A stretch of DNA of 64,000 nucleotides from Tetradesmus obliquus. Taxonomy: Eukaryota > Chlorophyta > Chlorophyceae > Sphaeropleales > Scenedesmaceae. Both the position numbers and the translations under genes were made by a program. The notes beneath the pieces are model-generated. The model ran no database searches and was not told the DNA's origin. It saw only the letters and a list, made by a program, of their open reading frames with translations. This document shows, in pieces, positions 27,801-37,859 of the stretch. Location of the stretch: assembly GCA_030272155.1 (NCBI GenBank), contig CP126191.1:1510501-1574500 (forward strand), written 5' to 3'. Each line of letters begins with the position of its first letter. The stretch's first letter is position 1.

Positions 27801-30800
27801 CAAACAGCTCGCCATATGCATCATAGTTGTCAAAGTGGGCTTGGGTTGTCAGGTGGTGTGTTTGGCAGGTGGTGCTCATGCCCGGTTTCAGCAAGAAGCT
27901 TTCACAGTCCTGGCCAGCCACGGTGACATCATGCAGCCAGTCTGTGCCGGTGTTTGTAATGACTGAGGTGCATGTGACGTTGGCACCTGCAGCAGCCAAA
28001 CACAAGCGCAGTACACACAGCAGGTTGGTGGTGCAGCTGCACTACTATCCCAATGCCAGGCAAGCACTTCCATGCATACAAAGACACAAGCCACAGCTGC
28101 TGCAAGCAGACACAGCATCCGTCCGCCGCCAGTTGCGCAATGCATGGCTGTATTCGTGTACTTCTTGTGTGCGCGCACGTACAACAACATTCGCACAGCT
28201 GCAGCGCCTGCTCACCAGCTTGAGATGGGCTGGTGCAGCTTCCATTGAGCACCTTGATGGCCACAGCTGCGGACACATTGCTGTGCGAGTACAGCTCTGA
28301 CGAAGCAGAGCTCTCCACTTTGCACAGGAATGGCAGGGGATAGTCACACACGGCAAGCTGCCATAAGGACGTACTGTTGCTGCCTGGCATCGTGGCAGCA
28401 ACATAACCACACACTTCTTGCCCATGTTCCCCTGGGTAGTTAGGCCTCCAGGCGGAGAAGTCGAGAAGACCGCCGTCTGTCCAGCTGTAGCTGCTGTCGT
28501 TGCTGCTGCTAGGCAGCAAGCCAAACCAGCAGTCGGCAAGCCCTGCCTGGCTGCACAACTCAAGCAGCACCTGGTTCTCCAGCGGGCTGTGTGCAGATGC
28601 AAGCTGGCCGCCAACTGCCGTGCACTGCTGCTCTGCAGCGCTGAAGTTGGATGGCTGCTCGTACAGCAGGTAGCTGTTGTTGTTCAGCACCATAGTGAAG
28701 CTTGGAGGTGGTGATGAGTAAGGTGCGGGAGACCAAATTACTTGGTCGGGTGATGGGCTCGCGCTTGGGCTTGGGCTGATGCCATACAGGTTGAGCTGCG
28801 ATGCTGCTGTGCTGTCAACCTTGCACAGGAATGGCCGGTACTCGCCACAGCTGCTGCTGCGCCAAGCTTGGGTGCTGCTGCCACTGCTGTTGCCAGACTG
28901 CCCAGCTGCAACATAAGCACAGTCATCACCAGGGACAGGCTGTAACTCCTGCCAAGCAGTATAGTTGAAAGGGGTGCCATCCACCCAGCTGTGGTTGCCA
29001 TCTGGGTTTCCTGCAAGGCCTAGCCAGCAGTTGGGAGTGCCAGCATAGCGGCACAGGTCCAGCAGCAGTTGGCTCTCGAGTGCACTGTGCACAGATGCCA
29101 GGCTGCCACCAACAGAACCACACATAATGCTAGCGTCGCTGAACGCGGTCCACTGCTCGTACAGCAGGTAGGTGTAGTTGTTCAGCACCATGCTGCTGCT
29201 GGGCATGATGGTGTCAGGGATTGGTGAGGCACCAGGGCTAGGGCTGGGGCTGACACCATACAGGTGAAGCTGTGATGCTGCTGTGCTGTCCACCTTGCAC
29301 AGGAAAGCTAGCGGTGAACTGCAGTCGCCAGTCTGCCAGGGTCCGGTTGTTGAGGTGTTGCTTGCAGGAACATATGCACAGCCAGGAACGATGGTGAAGT
29401 TGTCGGTGGGGAGCCAATCAATGATGCTCCCATCCACCCATGTTGAAGTGCCGTTGCCGCTGGCGGTTGAGGCAAGACCTAGCCAGCATCCGTCCACAGT
29501 TGAAGCGCACAAGTCCAGCAGCAGCTGGCCCTCCAGCACCCCGTGTGCAGATGCCAAGTGACCACCCACCAACTGGCACATGGAGGCTGCAGCGCTGAAG
29601 TTGGCTGGCTGCTCGTACAGCAGGTATGTGTTGTTGTTCAGCACCATGTTGGCGGTCAGCAAGATGGGACCAAGTGAGGATGGAGGTACAGCAGGCTCAG
29701 GGCTCGGGCTTGGGCTGATGCCGTACAAGTTGAGCTGGGATGCTGCTGTGCTGTCCACCTTGCACAGGAATGGCCAGTACTCGCCACAGTTGCTGCTGCG
29801 CCAGGCTTGATTGCTGCTGCCGCTGCTGTTGCCGGACTGGCCAGCTGCAACATAAGCACAGTCGTCACCAGGGACAGGGTTTGACTCCTGCCAAGCAGTG
29901 AAGTTGAGAGGGGTGCCATCAACCCAGCTGTTGTTGCCGTCTAGGTTTCCTGCAAGACCTAGCCAGCAGTTGGCAGTGGCGGCATAGCGGCACAGGTCCA
30001 GCAGCAGCTGGCTCTGCAGTGCACTGTGCACAGATGCCAGGCTGCCACCAACAGAACCACACATCATGCTAGCAGCGCTGAAGTTGGCTGGCTGCTCGTA
30101 CAGCAGGTAGGTGTTGTTGTTGAGCACCATGCTGCTGCTTGGAGTGATAGTGTTAGGCATTGGCGAGGATTGTGGGACTAGGCTGGGGCTGACGCCATAC
30201 AGGTCCAGCTGTGATGCTGCTGTGCTGTCCACTTTGCACAGGAAAGCCAGCTGGGAGCTGCAATCGCCAGACTGCCAGGGCCCAGGTGTGGAGGCGTTGC
30301 TAGTGGAGATGCTTGCAGGAACATGCAGACAGCCAGTCTCAATGGTGAAGTTGTCGGTGGGGAGCCAATCAATGATGCTTCCATCAACCCACGTAGAGGT
30401 GCCATTGTCACTGGCGGTTGACGAAAGTCCCAGCCAGCAGCTGCCTGTTGCAGATGCAGCACACAACTCCAGCAGCAACTGGCTCTCCAGCACACTGTGC
30501 ACAGATGCCAGGCTACCACCTACCAAGCTGCACATTGCACTGGCGGCGCTGAAGTTGGCTAGCTGCTCGTACAGCAGGTAGGTGCTGTTGTTGAGTACCA
30601 TGGTGCTGCTTGGATACTCATGGCTTGCAGGAACAGGGGATGGTGCAGGGCTGGTTGTGATGTTAGCCAGTAGGTCGAGTTGGGCTGCCACTGTGATGTT
30701 TACTTTGCACACAAAGGCCAACTGGGTGGTGCAGGCACTGCTCTGCCATGCTGTTGGAGTTGAGTCGTTGGGACCAGCCTTGTGTAGCGATGTGCAGGCA

Positions 30801-31594
30801 CCATCCCCGCTTGGCTGGTCTGGCAACCAGTTCAGATATTCAAAATCTGTCCCGTCTACCCACACGTGGAAGTTGGTGGTGTTGGAGCTGTTGCTGGCAT
30901 TGTCTGCCACCAGCCCTAACCAGCAACCGGGCTGGGCATCCTGGGAGTTGCACAAGTCCACCAGTGCTTGGTCTTCAACTTGGTTGTGTGCAGATGCCAG
31001 GTGTCCACCCATGCCAGAGCAGACAGCTTCTGCTGCTTCCTGCGGAAGCGCTTCGCTGTGCAGTACATATACGTAGCTATCAAGCGTAGTGTAGCTGTGC
31101 GCGGTTATGTTGACAGCTTCCTGCGCCAGCACGCCTGCAGAAGCACAGCAGGCGCGCAAGGTGGATGAGAGACAGTAGAAAACCAGGAGCTGCAGCTGAG
31201 GACGCAGTGCTGGATACTTGCAGGAATGCCGCACAGGACGAAAACGAGATTTTAAGTATTGATATACGTGAGTTTATGCATTTACAGGTGGCATTAGTTT
31301 CATTCTGGCATCATCTGCACATGCTGGCAGCACTGCTGCCTGCTTGGTTGAGCAGGTATCTTCCCCAAGGATTTGAGTTGTGTGTAATGCCGCAAGGTTA
31401 ACCAGCAGCGGCACAAAAGTATTAATCATTGGCACTGTATGCTGCTTGCAGCCGACCAACGCCTCAATGATGCAGCAGAGCGAGTACGCACCACTCCCGC
31501 TTTGAAAGCCTTGAGGCAGAAGAAGCGTCGCTAAAGCCAAAATACACCACGAGCGAGTCACAGCCGCAACTTTCATGCGAGATTGAGTCGACAT
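1..31594 (-). CDS. Giant modular extracellular receptor-like protein (CTLD / Ig-like NTGN repeats / Cys-rich repeats / REJ), 3' end beyond window
   Basis: Exons, high to low: 31594-31492, 31134-28216, 27986-27657, 27467-27126, 26923-25856, 25678-25313, 24265-23588, 23369-22302, 22064-21696, 21526-20855, 20613-19546, 19296-18931, 18672-17992, 17744-16677, 16428-16060, 15163-14834, 14478-14143, 13969-13640, 13498-13136, 12917-12591, 12407-11811, 11653-11582, 11357-10726, 10523-9943, 9737-9538, 9283-8786, 8474-7841, 7464-6824, 6655-6137, 5856-5748, 5529-5096, 4809-4319, 4079-3900, 3650-3246, 3009-2938, 2693-1777, 1588-1123, 863-1. Frame is kept across all 37 junctions (21,464 coding nt). Visible order: signal peptide; six C-type lectin domains; about 30 Ig-like modules; about nine Cys-rich modules; REJ-like region; Ser/Ala-rich stretch. 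N-glycosylation sequons (NxS/T) are abundant. Inference: a secreted or type-I surface adhesion/receptor protein, perhaps polycystin-1/REJ-like. Any GPS, PLAT or channel part would lie outside the window. Exon ends are hand-called and individual boundaries could shift. Confidence 0.85.
1123..4079 (-). other. REJ-like region
   Basis: Exons 4079-3900, 3650-3246, 3009-2938, 2693-1777 and 1588-1123 encode PKD/REJ-type text. Seen are DPSSALDVAFDASYSRDVTG then LSFTWS, DGDYTLQVTASNF-like strands, and the hallmark IKLDATGSSDPDDP followed by PLKFTWSC. Later come GNNTLYACVSDSDGAQTC and VTVKKDE. In animals the REJ module lies in polycystin-1 and sea-urchin receptor for egg jelly, next to a GPS/GAIN cleavage region; algal REJ-like proteins are also known. 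After it come Ser/Ala/Gln-rich helices (1588-1123 and 863-1) as expected of a GAIN-like region, but no GPS motif is reached before the window ends. Confidence 0.75.
4319..12135 (-). repeat. About nine tandem copies of an unrecognised cysteine-rich module
   Basis: A unit of about 200 residues recurs. It has G.C....DC......C.......C.C..G.D.C...G.C...PC..C..C, then an alpha-like spacer with F...C, then a GK/RRAG.LC..LGEC motif, then C.........G.LDLCT..G..GG. Full or nearly full copies fall in exons 12407-11582, 11357-10726, 10726/10523-9943, 9943/9737-8786, 9283-8474, 8474-7841, 7464-6824, 6655-6137 and 5856-5096, and a divergent one in 4809-4319. A poly-Pro run PPPPPPPP interrupts the copy at about 5,480. 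The domain has many presumed disulfides. I do not recognise it as a named family. Confidence 0.8.
4810..5095 (-). other. Probable GC-AG intron in the giant gene
   Basis: On the minus strand exon 5529-5096 ends ...TTCACAG and the next bases are GCAAGTGG, the standard non-canonical GC donor AG|GCAAGT. The acceptor is CACCTGCAG before 4809. Only this donor leaves one base, which the next exon needs to read G-TLQQGLCAKD, parallel to the LPEGKC/LQQG junctions of the other modules. The nearby GTGATC site would break the frame. Confidence 0.75.
15164..16059. other. Long AT-rich intron (896 nt) of the giant gene
   Basis: Between exons 16428-16060 and 15163-14834. Its part from about 15,500 to 15,900 is markedly AT-rich (runs such as aacaataaataagc and ataaaccgattta), unlike the GC-rich surroundings. 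This could be a decayed insertion. No terminal repeats or coding features were found. Confidence 0.4.
16060..26923 (-). repeat. Near-identical exon super-units within the stalk
   Basis: The set [A-B-A exon of 1,068 nt][B exon of 366-369 nt][A-B exon of 672-681 nt] occurs at 26923-23588, 23369-20855 and 20613-17992. A fourth copy has the first two exons only (17744-16060). The four A-B-A exons (26923-25856, 23369-22302, 20613-19546, 17744-16677) are each exactly 1,068 nt. In the middle of these exons the four copies are almost identical at DNA level, for example around 26050-26420, 22495-22860, 19740-20110 and 16870-17250. Their 5' and 3' ends have diverged. This indicates recent segmental duplication or continuing gene conversion. 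Confidence 0.9.
24266..25312. other. Long intron (1,047 nt) of the giant gene
   Basis: Lies between exons 25678-25313 and 24265-23588; most introns in this gene are 150-400 nt. It holds small hairpins such as CTTCCCATACGGAAG near 24,707 and ggtcacctaggaaggtgac near 24,398. I see no ORF with family features and no terminal repeats. Confidence 0.5.
28313..31075 (-). other. Six tandem C-type lectin-like domains
   Basis: One 2,919-nt exon encodes six CTLDs at about 31075-30700, 30601-30229, 30130-29753, 29647-29288, 29191-28814 and 28693-28313. Each starts with an aromatic strand (NNxTYLLYEQ), then xxC..VGGxLASxHS, then CWLGL, a WVDG motif, and ends with C...LAFLCKV. Between them lie Pro/Ser linkers (SPSPSPEP type). 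Domains 2 and 4 share a SIIDWLPTDNF version. Domains 3 and 5 share a GTPxNxTAWQE..PVPGDDCAYV version. The CTLD fold binds glycans or proteins; an EPN or QPD sugar motif is not obvious, so carbohydrate specificity is uncertain. The role is probably cell-surface recognition. Confidence 0.9.
31492..31594 (-). other. Signal-peptide exon of the giant gene
   Basis: The ATG at 31594 opens a stretch with basic residues (MSTQSRMKV...TRSW), then a hydrophobic core CILALATLLL, then a small-residue end FQSGSG. The donor G|GTGCGT after 31492 leaves one base, which joins the two leading bases of the next exon at 31134 and gives ...SGSGVLAQEAVN. An in-frame second Met is at 31576. This is a classic secretory signal peptide, so the mature chain is extracellular or luminal. 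Because the donor lies inside a longer open frame, the exact splice point is inferred from phase. Confidence 0.7.
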
Positions 31595-33324
31595 TCTTCA
31601 AATCAGGCACCAGGCCGGTCTTACGCTGCCTCAACTACATGCCGTGGTCCAATTGTTAATGGTGTCGGAGCAGGCGGTGTGGGGTGGTTGCAGCTTCCTA
31701 TAGAAGCCGATGATCAAAGTTTTGATGCGATCTAAAGCAGATTTGCAGGCGTGAAGGCGTGGTCGTGTGTGATCAGGCTCGCACAATCGTGATTGATGTA
31801 CAAGGAGGCAGGACGAGCATGGGACTCGGACAACCAATTAAAACAAACATGTGACCTTCAAAATTCAATGTCGCTGAGCGTGTCGGAGTGGCATGCAAGC
31901 AAGCCATGTCATCCCTCCCGAAACTCGTAAGAAGCTTGACCGTCGCAAAGATATTCGGGATATCTCTGTTGCAAGCCAGCGACAAACGAAAGCCTTGTCT
32001 ACATGTAAGGCAGGTTTAAATTAATTGTTGAGCCGGCAGCTGTTGCCGACGAAGAGTAATCACGCCCCATGCGGCAGGGCCAACACCGCACATGGTCCTT
32101 GATGCACAACATACCAAAGTACGGTAGGCGGCATGCAATCAACGTGTGCATCTGGCAGCGATGTCCTGATCAAAGCTTAAAGGCAGCGGGAAACAAGCTT
32201 CAAATCCAGCATGCATCAACTTGCTGTATCGAAAGCAGCATGCTGGCATTGCTATCATAGCGATGATCTCTGTTGCCGCTGCTGCTGTTGCTGCTGCTCC
32301 TGCTCAGCAGGCATGCTATCCAGGTGTGCCTCATGAGCTGTTTCAAACCAAGTTGAGCGCACCTGCCTGCCAAACCAGCCAAGAAGCAGAGCTTTTCAAA
32401 AGGGAGTCCCAGTCACGTCAGGAGTCGACAAGGAACCAGAAGTTGATAGCACACAGCCGGCTGGTTGCTTCACCAGGCTTTCAGCAACCGCTCAAGCCAT
32501 AACAGTTGCCACAGAGCTGCGCAGGCGCATTGATGCACCCACACAGATACATAGTGGTTTGCGCATGGCTTTTAGGCCACACTTCACCCGGCACAGCTAC
32601 ACGTGGCTGTGCGTGGACGCGGTGACTTGGACCATGCACATTCAAATGTGGAACATGCATTGCAGCCGTGCAACAGGAGGGCAGCAATCCAGGCACTTGT
32701 TAGCAGACCACACTACAGCAACATCTGTGTTGTATAGACCAGGGCTGCGTGTTGCAAGTGGGCGTGCTGCAAGTGGGGAGCACACCACCTTGATGTGGTT
32801 TCCATTATGCACACGATGAGTTGGTGTGCCTGTAGGCACACCTGCCGCCTGCTGGCACCTACTAGTGACTAGTAGTAGCAACAAGTGCGGCTGGGTGCAT
32901 GCCTGCAACTGGACTGCTGTCACTCACCAATCTAGTGGCAGCTCACTGCATATGTACCGTGCCAATGGATTGAGAGGACAACCAAGATCACTGTGCAATG
33001 GCCAGTGGCACTGCCACTGACATTGCACGCGAGTCACATGTCCCAAGAGACATGTTGGTCAGCAGGCAGGGGCTGCTGCTCTTGCTGCTGCATGGCACAG
33101 GTGAAATGGGTGGCCACCAATCACCATTCCAGCGCAGCACGCGCCAGAGGGTTGCTAGCTGGGTTGCCGCTGGAGAAACAGTGTGCCAGCCCAACTGTTA
33201 TTGGCCCCAACACGTGTAGTAGATGGGTTGCCCACTGCTGTTTAACACATGGCCAACATTGGGATGAAAACATGACCGCGCTTTGGCATGTGCTGTGTTG
33301 CTCCTTCCAGGTGGCATTGCCAGC
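31595..33324. other. Intergenic stretch between giant gene and zinc-ribbon gene
   Basis: About 1.7 kb holding the upstream region of the giant gene and the 3' flank of the zinc-ribbon gene. Small dyads occur, such as ctactagtgactagtag near 32,861 and tgtgcctgtaggcaca near 32,825. A short plus-strand frame (from an ATG near 32,263, with an Ala-rich hydrophobic start) could be a tiny secreted peptide, but nothing else supports it. Confidence 0.3.
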
Positions 33325-34259
33325 TCAATCCTTGAGAAACGTCCCACAAAAGGGGCAAAACAGGTAGTTGGGCTGCACGCTGTGACCGCATTGGCTGCAG
33401 CTCATTGGCATGTTTGGGGCAGAGGCAGCAGCAGATGCATCGCCCCTGCTGCTGCTGCTGCTGCTGTCTGGGGTGCCTGGCTGCTGCTGCTGCTGCTGTG
33501 AGAAGTCTCGCCCAAGCAGTTGCCACCCGTCAGCTGCAAGGGACAAGGAGCAAGGTGTTTCAGTGTGCAGGAAAAGTGTGGCAGCCAGCACTTCTGTGGC
33601 ACAGAGCAACAGAGCTGAAATGTGGAAGCTACCTAGTTGCCATGAACTTATCTGCGCTTGCAGCAAAACACAGCTGCATGGATCTGCATGCAGCAATGAT
33701 GGCGGTATGTCAAGTGACCAGCACCAGCATGAAAAGATGGCATTATGCAGCAATGCCTTGCAGTGTGGATGCATCGCTCACCTTGCTTGGAGTCCCAGCC
33801 GCATTGCGGGCACACCCTGTAGGGCTCGCCTCTGTGCACAGTCAACAGCGGCACGAAGAACAAGCTGAGCACCTGGTTCACCGTCCTCTCTTGTGTGCTG
33901 CTGCGGTGGCATACTGCAAGGGCAGCGGCAGCAGCAGCGGTGTGTGCGATGAGAAGCAGCCAGCATGCAAACAACGTCATGTTACAGCTCGACGCCATCC
34001 TGCGCGGCTGCATTGGCTCAAGAACACTCATACTCCCAGCGTCATGCGGTGATGCAGTAAAGCCTGCCTTTAGACGTGCGTTTCCATACTGGACTTCGTC
34101 AATTGTCGGTGTTGACTGGCCAGCTGGTGAAGCATGAACAGTGTTCAGCACCAGTGCAGGCAGCATTGTGTGCCTTGTGCTGCAGACCCTACCTGGGCAT
34201 TCCAGGTCGACTGTCTTGCTCTCAACAGAAGGCTGGATGCCTCCTACAAACACAAACAT
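33325..34259 (-). CDS. Small zinc-ribbon family protein (135 aa)
   Basis: Three exons, 34259-34193, 33913-33782 and 33533-33325, join in frame (67+132+209 nt). The product begins MFVFVGGIQPSVESKTV, as in the zinc-ribbon-15 family known from fungi and plants. It then has a zinc knuckle CPVCH, a hydrophobic strand VLSLFFVPLLTVHRGEPYRV and a second knuckle CPQCG. A Gln/Ser-rich linker follows, then a C-terminal zinc ribbon CSQCGHS...LFCPFCGTFLKD and a stop. The eight Cys pairs suggest two Zn sites. The function of the family is not established; I infer a small structural zinc protein. The first splice creates the CPVC motif, which strongly supports the model. Divergent from the HIT gene. Confidence 0.8.
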
Positions 34260-34503
34260 GCTGCCACTTTAACCTGCACAAAACAGTTGACAGAAGTGAC
34301 GCCCTCACTGCACCGTATGCATGCACCGCTCAATGAGACACTAGCGCATGACACTGTTGAAAGTTAGCATCGCAAATTCAGCATGATGGTCAAACAGCTG
34401 CAAGGACTGACTTGCGTAAAGCATTTTCAAGCGTTGCTACAGGCAATGCAAAGGATGCACACCCTGTTACGGCACGCGTGCAGTGCAAAGCTGGTCCTGC
34501 CTG

Positions 34504-34536
<33 letters not shown>

Positions 34537-35060
34537 CTGGCTGAGCACCAGCGGTTGCACAGACGTGCTGGCATTCACCTGCTAAACAAGCCACCGCTGT
34601 AATGCTACTGGAGTTTTGGCAGAAAGCGCAGCGTACACTGCTTGGCGACAGGAGGCACCACGTCAGACGAGTGACTTGTTGCGCAAGTACGCCTCGAGCA
34701 ACCCAATTCATAGGATACAAAGTAATTGAGCAGAACAGTTGAACTGATTACGGCCGGCTGATCTTTAACCTAGCGCTCTGGAGCAGGCCAGGTGATTTGA
34801 AAAGCCCTACTTCTGAGCCCTCCTTGACGTATTGGCAGCAGTGGGCTCACACGCGCCATGCTTCGGTGAATATGCGAGCGTCTGGGGGTTCCTTTGTTTA
34901 TGAAAAACTTGTCAATATACTGCTGAGGCTATGCGCGACAGTACCTCAGCACCTGCTGCCCTGCAGACACCGCTGTGATCGCTGGTGCTGATGCAGTTGA
35001 AGACGCAGTTCAGGTCAGTTTTTGACCTTGCTCAGAACTATGATTCTCTGAGTGGCCATA
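34260..35060. promoter_or_regulatory. Shared 5' region between zinc-ribbon and HIT-like genes
   Basis: About 0.8 kb lies between the two divergent start codons. It holds a CTG run at about 34,503-34,535 and no recognised promoter element. If the HIT gene has further 5' exons (an in-frame candidate ends at CAG|GTCAGT near 35,012), part of this is transcribed. Confidence 0.4.
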
Positions 35061-37823
35061 ATGCTCGCTGCCTGCAGCGCATCTTCCAGGTGGGCACCTG
35101 CCTGCAGCAACAGCGGCAGATGATACAGCACTGTGCCAGGCTGTTGGACAGATGCACCTGCGGCTTGCTTTCACCTGCTGTGCACTTCAGCTAGCAGTAG
35201 CCGTGCTTGCAACCGTTGCTTCGCTGCCTGTACCAGCACCTGTTGCAATGCAGCTGGACCGGCACAGCCCCTGCCGTCCAGCTTTACATTCAGCACACGA
35301 ATGGCCTCTGTTGCGTGATGTTCACACACAGAAGCATCATGCAAACTTGCCGATGCAGATCACAGGCAAGACAGCAAATTGCAGGGTAGGACCTGAGCTG
35401 TCAGCAAAGTACAAAGTGCAGCAGGACAACCAGCAGTTGGTAGTGTCACTATCTAACAGGTGAGGCAAATGCACACAACCAATATGCTGTACACAAGGAT
35501 GGTGATATGATGCTGATGATGCTGAACACACAGGCATCGAGCTTGAAGCAGTGGCCCATTGTGCATGAACAGCGTCGAGCATATCACTTGCAGGAGAGCT
35601 GTACTTTGTAACACTTCATATTAGATGGTGCTGCTGGCATCTGTTGCTTGTTGCCGCGCCAACACAGATACACCCTTGAACAGACGTGGTTCAACAAAGC
35701 CAGGACGCAGAAGCCTCAAACCTTCACTCAGGTGCAAAGCCATATACAGCAACTGTTGACAATCTGCGTTTGCATTTGTCCTTCCTACTGGCAGCGCATC
35801 ACGGCCACCACAGGCAGATGCAGCCACCAGGGTTGCAATGCAGCAGTGATCTCTGCGCAATGCTGCAAGCCACAATGTTGATCTTTCCTGCAAGCCAGCT
35901 TCCAGGCTTACATCCTGGCAGCTGTTTGCTGAATCAACAATGCTGTACCCGCCCTGCTGTTTCTGCAACTCTGCCTGTTTGTGCAACTCTGCCTGCATGA
36001 ACTTCAAGTTATGCTGGATCAGATATAGCAGCACTTGTAGGCTTCACGCAGCCATGTGCACAACATGATCTGCTGCATCTGCTCCGCACGGCCTGTTCGT
36101 TCACCTGCCTCCGTCTCAAACCAGTATGATTGAATCAGTTCAGCTCAATAGTAACCAATGTATGTCGTGCAACAAATTCTGCAGAGCTCGGAGTTTCTGG
36201 ACTCCACAGACAACGGCGCCAAATGTGACTTCTGCAGCTGGCGGCTGCTGACAGCCAGTGACCCAGGCTTTGGACGGATCGAGCTGCCCCATGCAGTGAC
36301 AGGCAGCAACCTGTTCAAGTATGCAGGTGCGGGTGCTGCTGCTGCTGTGCGTTTGCTGCAACAGGCTGTCACTACTACAGCAGATGCACACAGCTGGGTG
36401 CACACTACTACACTGCACACTACTGGAATGCATATGCTGCTACCTTTGCTCGCTGCTTCGTAATGACTTTGATTGCTTTTAACTATTTGCCGCAGAGCCC
36501 AGCCACGGCGTGGTGCTCTTCAAGCACCACCAGCCGCTGCAGTTCAGCCAGGCGCAGCTGAGCGACCTGCTGGACGCCTCCTGGCTGTGGTTCCAGGCCA
36601 GCCACGCGCTGCAGCCGGCAGCAGGGCAGCCCTTCCTGCTGTGGAACTGCCTGCCGCGTGCTGGCGCCAGCCAGTACCACGGCCATGCACAGGTTTGTGT
36701 TGCCTCTGGAGACGCAGGAAGTGCCAACAGAGCTGCAGCTGTGCGGACAGGCTGGTTACGCAAGCAAATCAAGAACTCCTGCAAGCAAATGCAAACACTC
36801 ACAGCATATGCTGCACGCTGCCAACACAGCAAAAGATTGACCTGGCAGCAGCCTGTCATTTGTCAGTGGTGCTGTATCACGCGGAGGGATGTGTGCACCT
36901 TGGCATGCACCTGTGCCTCGTGCTGGCCGCAGCCAGTACCACGGCCATGCACAGTCGTGCTGTATAGTGCTGTATAGTGCCGAGGGCTGTGTGCTTGGCG
37001 TGCATTTGTGCCTCGTGCTGGTGCCAGCCAGTACCATGGCCATGCACAGGTGCGTGTGCTGCGCTCACACCCAATGCTTAAACAGCTGTTTGGATATGGT
37101 CATGTTCCATCCACTGAGCGAACATTCATGCAGGGGAACCCTTCTGTTTTCCTGTGACATCATGTGCGTATCTGAAGTCTGAACACTCTGTTCATTGTGT
37201 CGCCTGTGCAGCTGATGCTAACAGAGGTGCCAGTACCGGGCATCACCCGACTGCAGCAGGCAGCGCACGCCTACCAGCAGCACCATGCGGCGTGCTACTA
37301 CGCAGACCTGCTGCGAGCACATGCAGCAGCAGGCTTGCTGCGGCAGCTGACCATACCTGCAGCGCAAACAGCAGCAGCAGCTGCAGGGGACCCTGCTGGA
37401 GTTAGCAGCAAGGCAGCTTTGCAGCAGCAGCAGCAGCAGCACACGGCATGGGCCTTTGCATCCCTCAGTCCCTACAAGGACATGGAGTTGGTGGTGGTGG
37501 GTAGCCACCTGGCCTGCCCTGCCTTCCAGCGGCTGATGCATGCAGCGCTGCGCGCGATGATAGATGGCTGCGGCTGCATGACGTTCAATGCAGGCGTGCT
37601 GAACATAGACCTAGATGCAGCAGCGCCGGCTGGGGTGGGCCTAGAGCGGCAGTTTTGGAGCAGCAGCAGCAGCAGCAGCAGCAGCGAGCAGGATGAGAGT
37701 GCTAGCACTGGCAATGGCGGTAGCAGCATGGGCTTAGGCAGTAGCAGTAGCAGTAGCTTAGCGAGCAGTGTGAGTGGCAGCGGCGACGGCAGCAGCAGCG
37801 CCAGGTACCAGTACTACGGTGCC

Positions 37824-37859
<36 letters not shown>

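Larger units (their letters stand above)
11811..27986 (-). repeat. About 30 Ig-like 'NTGN' modules in 15 A-B pairs (DUF7507/DUF11-like)
   Basis: Two module types of about 105-120 residues alternate strictly. Type A: C.V...NSGNMRL..V.V.G...C....L.PG....C....TQDDFDAG followed by an Ala/Thr strand and a PRG turn. Type B: Y.F.LTNTGNVKLRGLQL, then LAAGASLSCSGSFSFNQDAIEAG and VTATA.NLAAAV, ending P.L.V.VD...C. The consensus matches what I know of bacterial/algal DUF11/DUF7507 surface repeats (TNTGNV, PG, TQ.D...G). Exons hold B, A, A-B or A-B-A, all bounded by phase-1 introns. The last B module, in exon 12407-11811, runs straight into the first Cys-rich module. Likely a long extracellular stalk. 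The family assignment is by consensus only. Confidence 0.85.

Noticed and set aside
11811..27986. Recent bacterial gene transfer, because DUF11/DUF7507 repeats are common in bacteria
   Set aside because: Dense phase-1 introns and composition equal to the neighbours argue against a recent transfer. An ancient origin cannot be excluded.
32221..32502. Small Ala-rich secreted-peptide frame on the plus strand
   Set aside because: No homology I recognise, no clear start context and no splice or poly(A) support.
35152..35384. Longer HIT exon 2 including the frame with ALHSAHEWPLLRDVHTQKHH
   Set aside because: No family-like text there, and the TGCAG acceptor at 35,384 gives a clean phase match to the short exon. 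Kept as an alternative.
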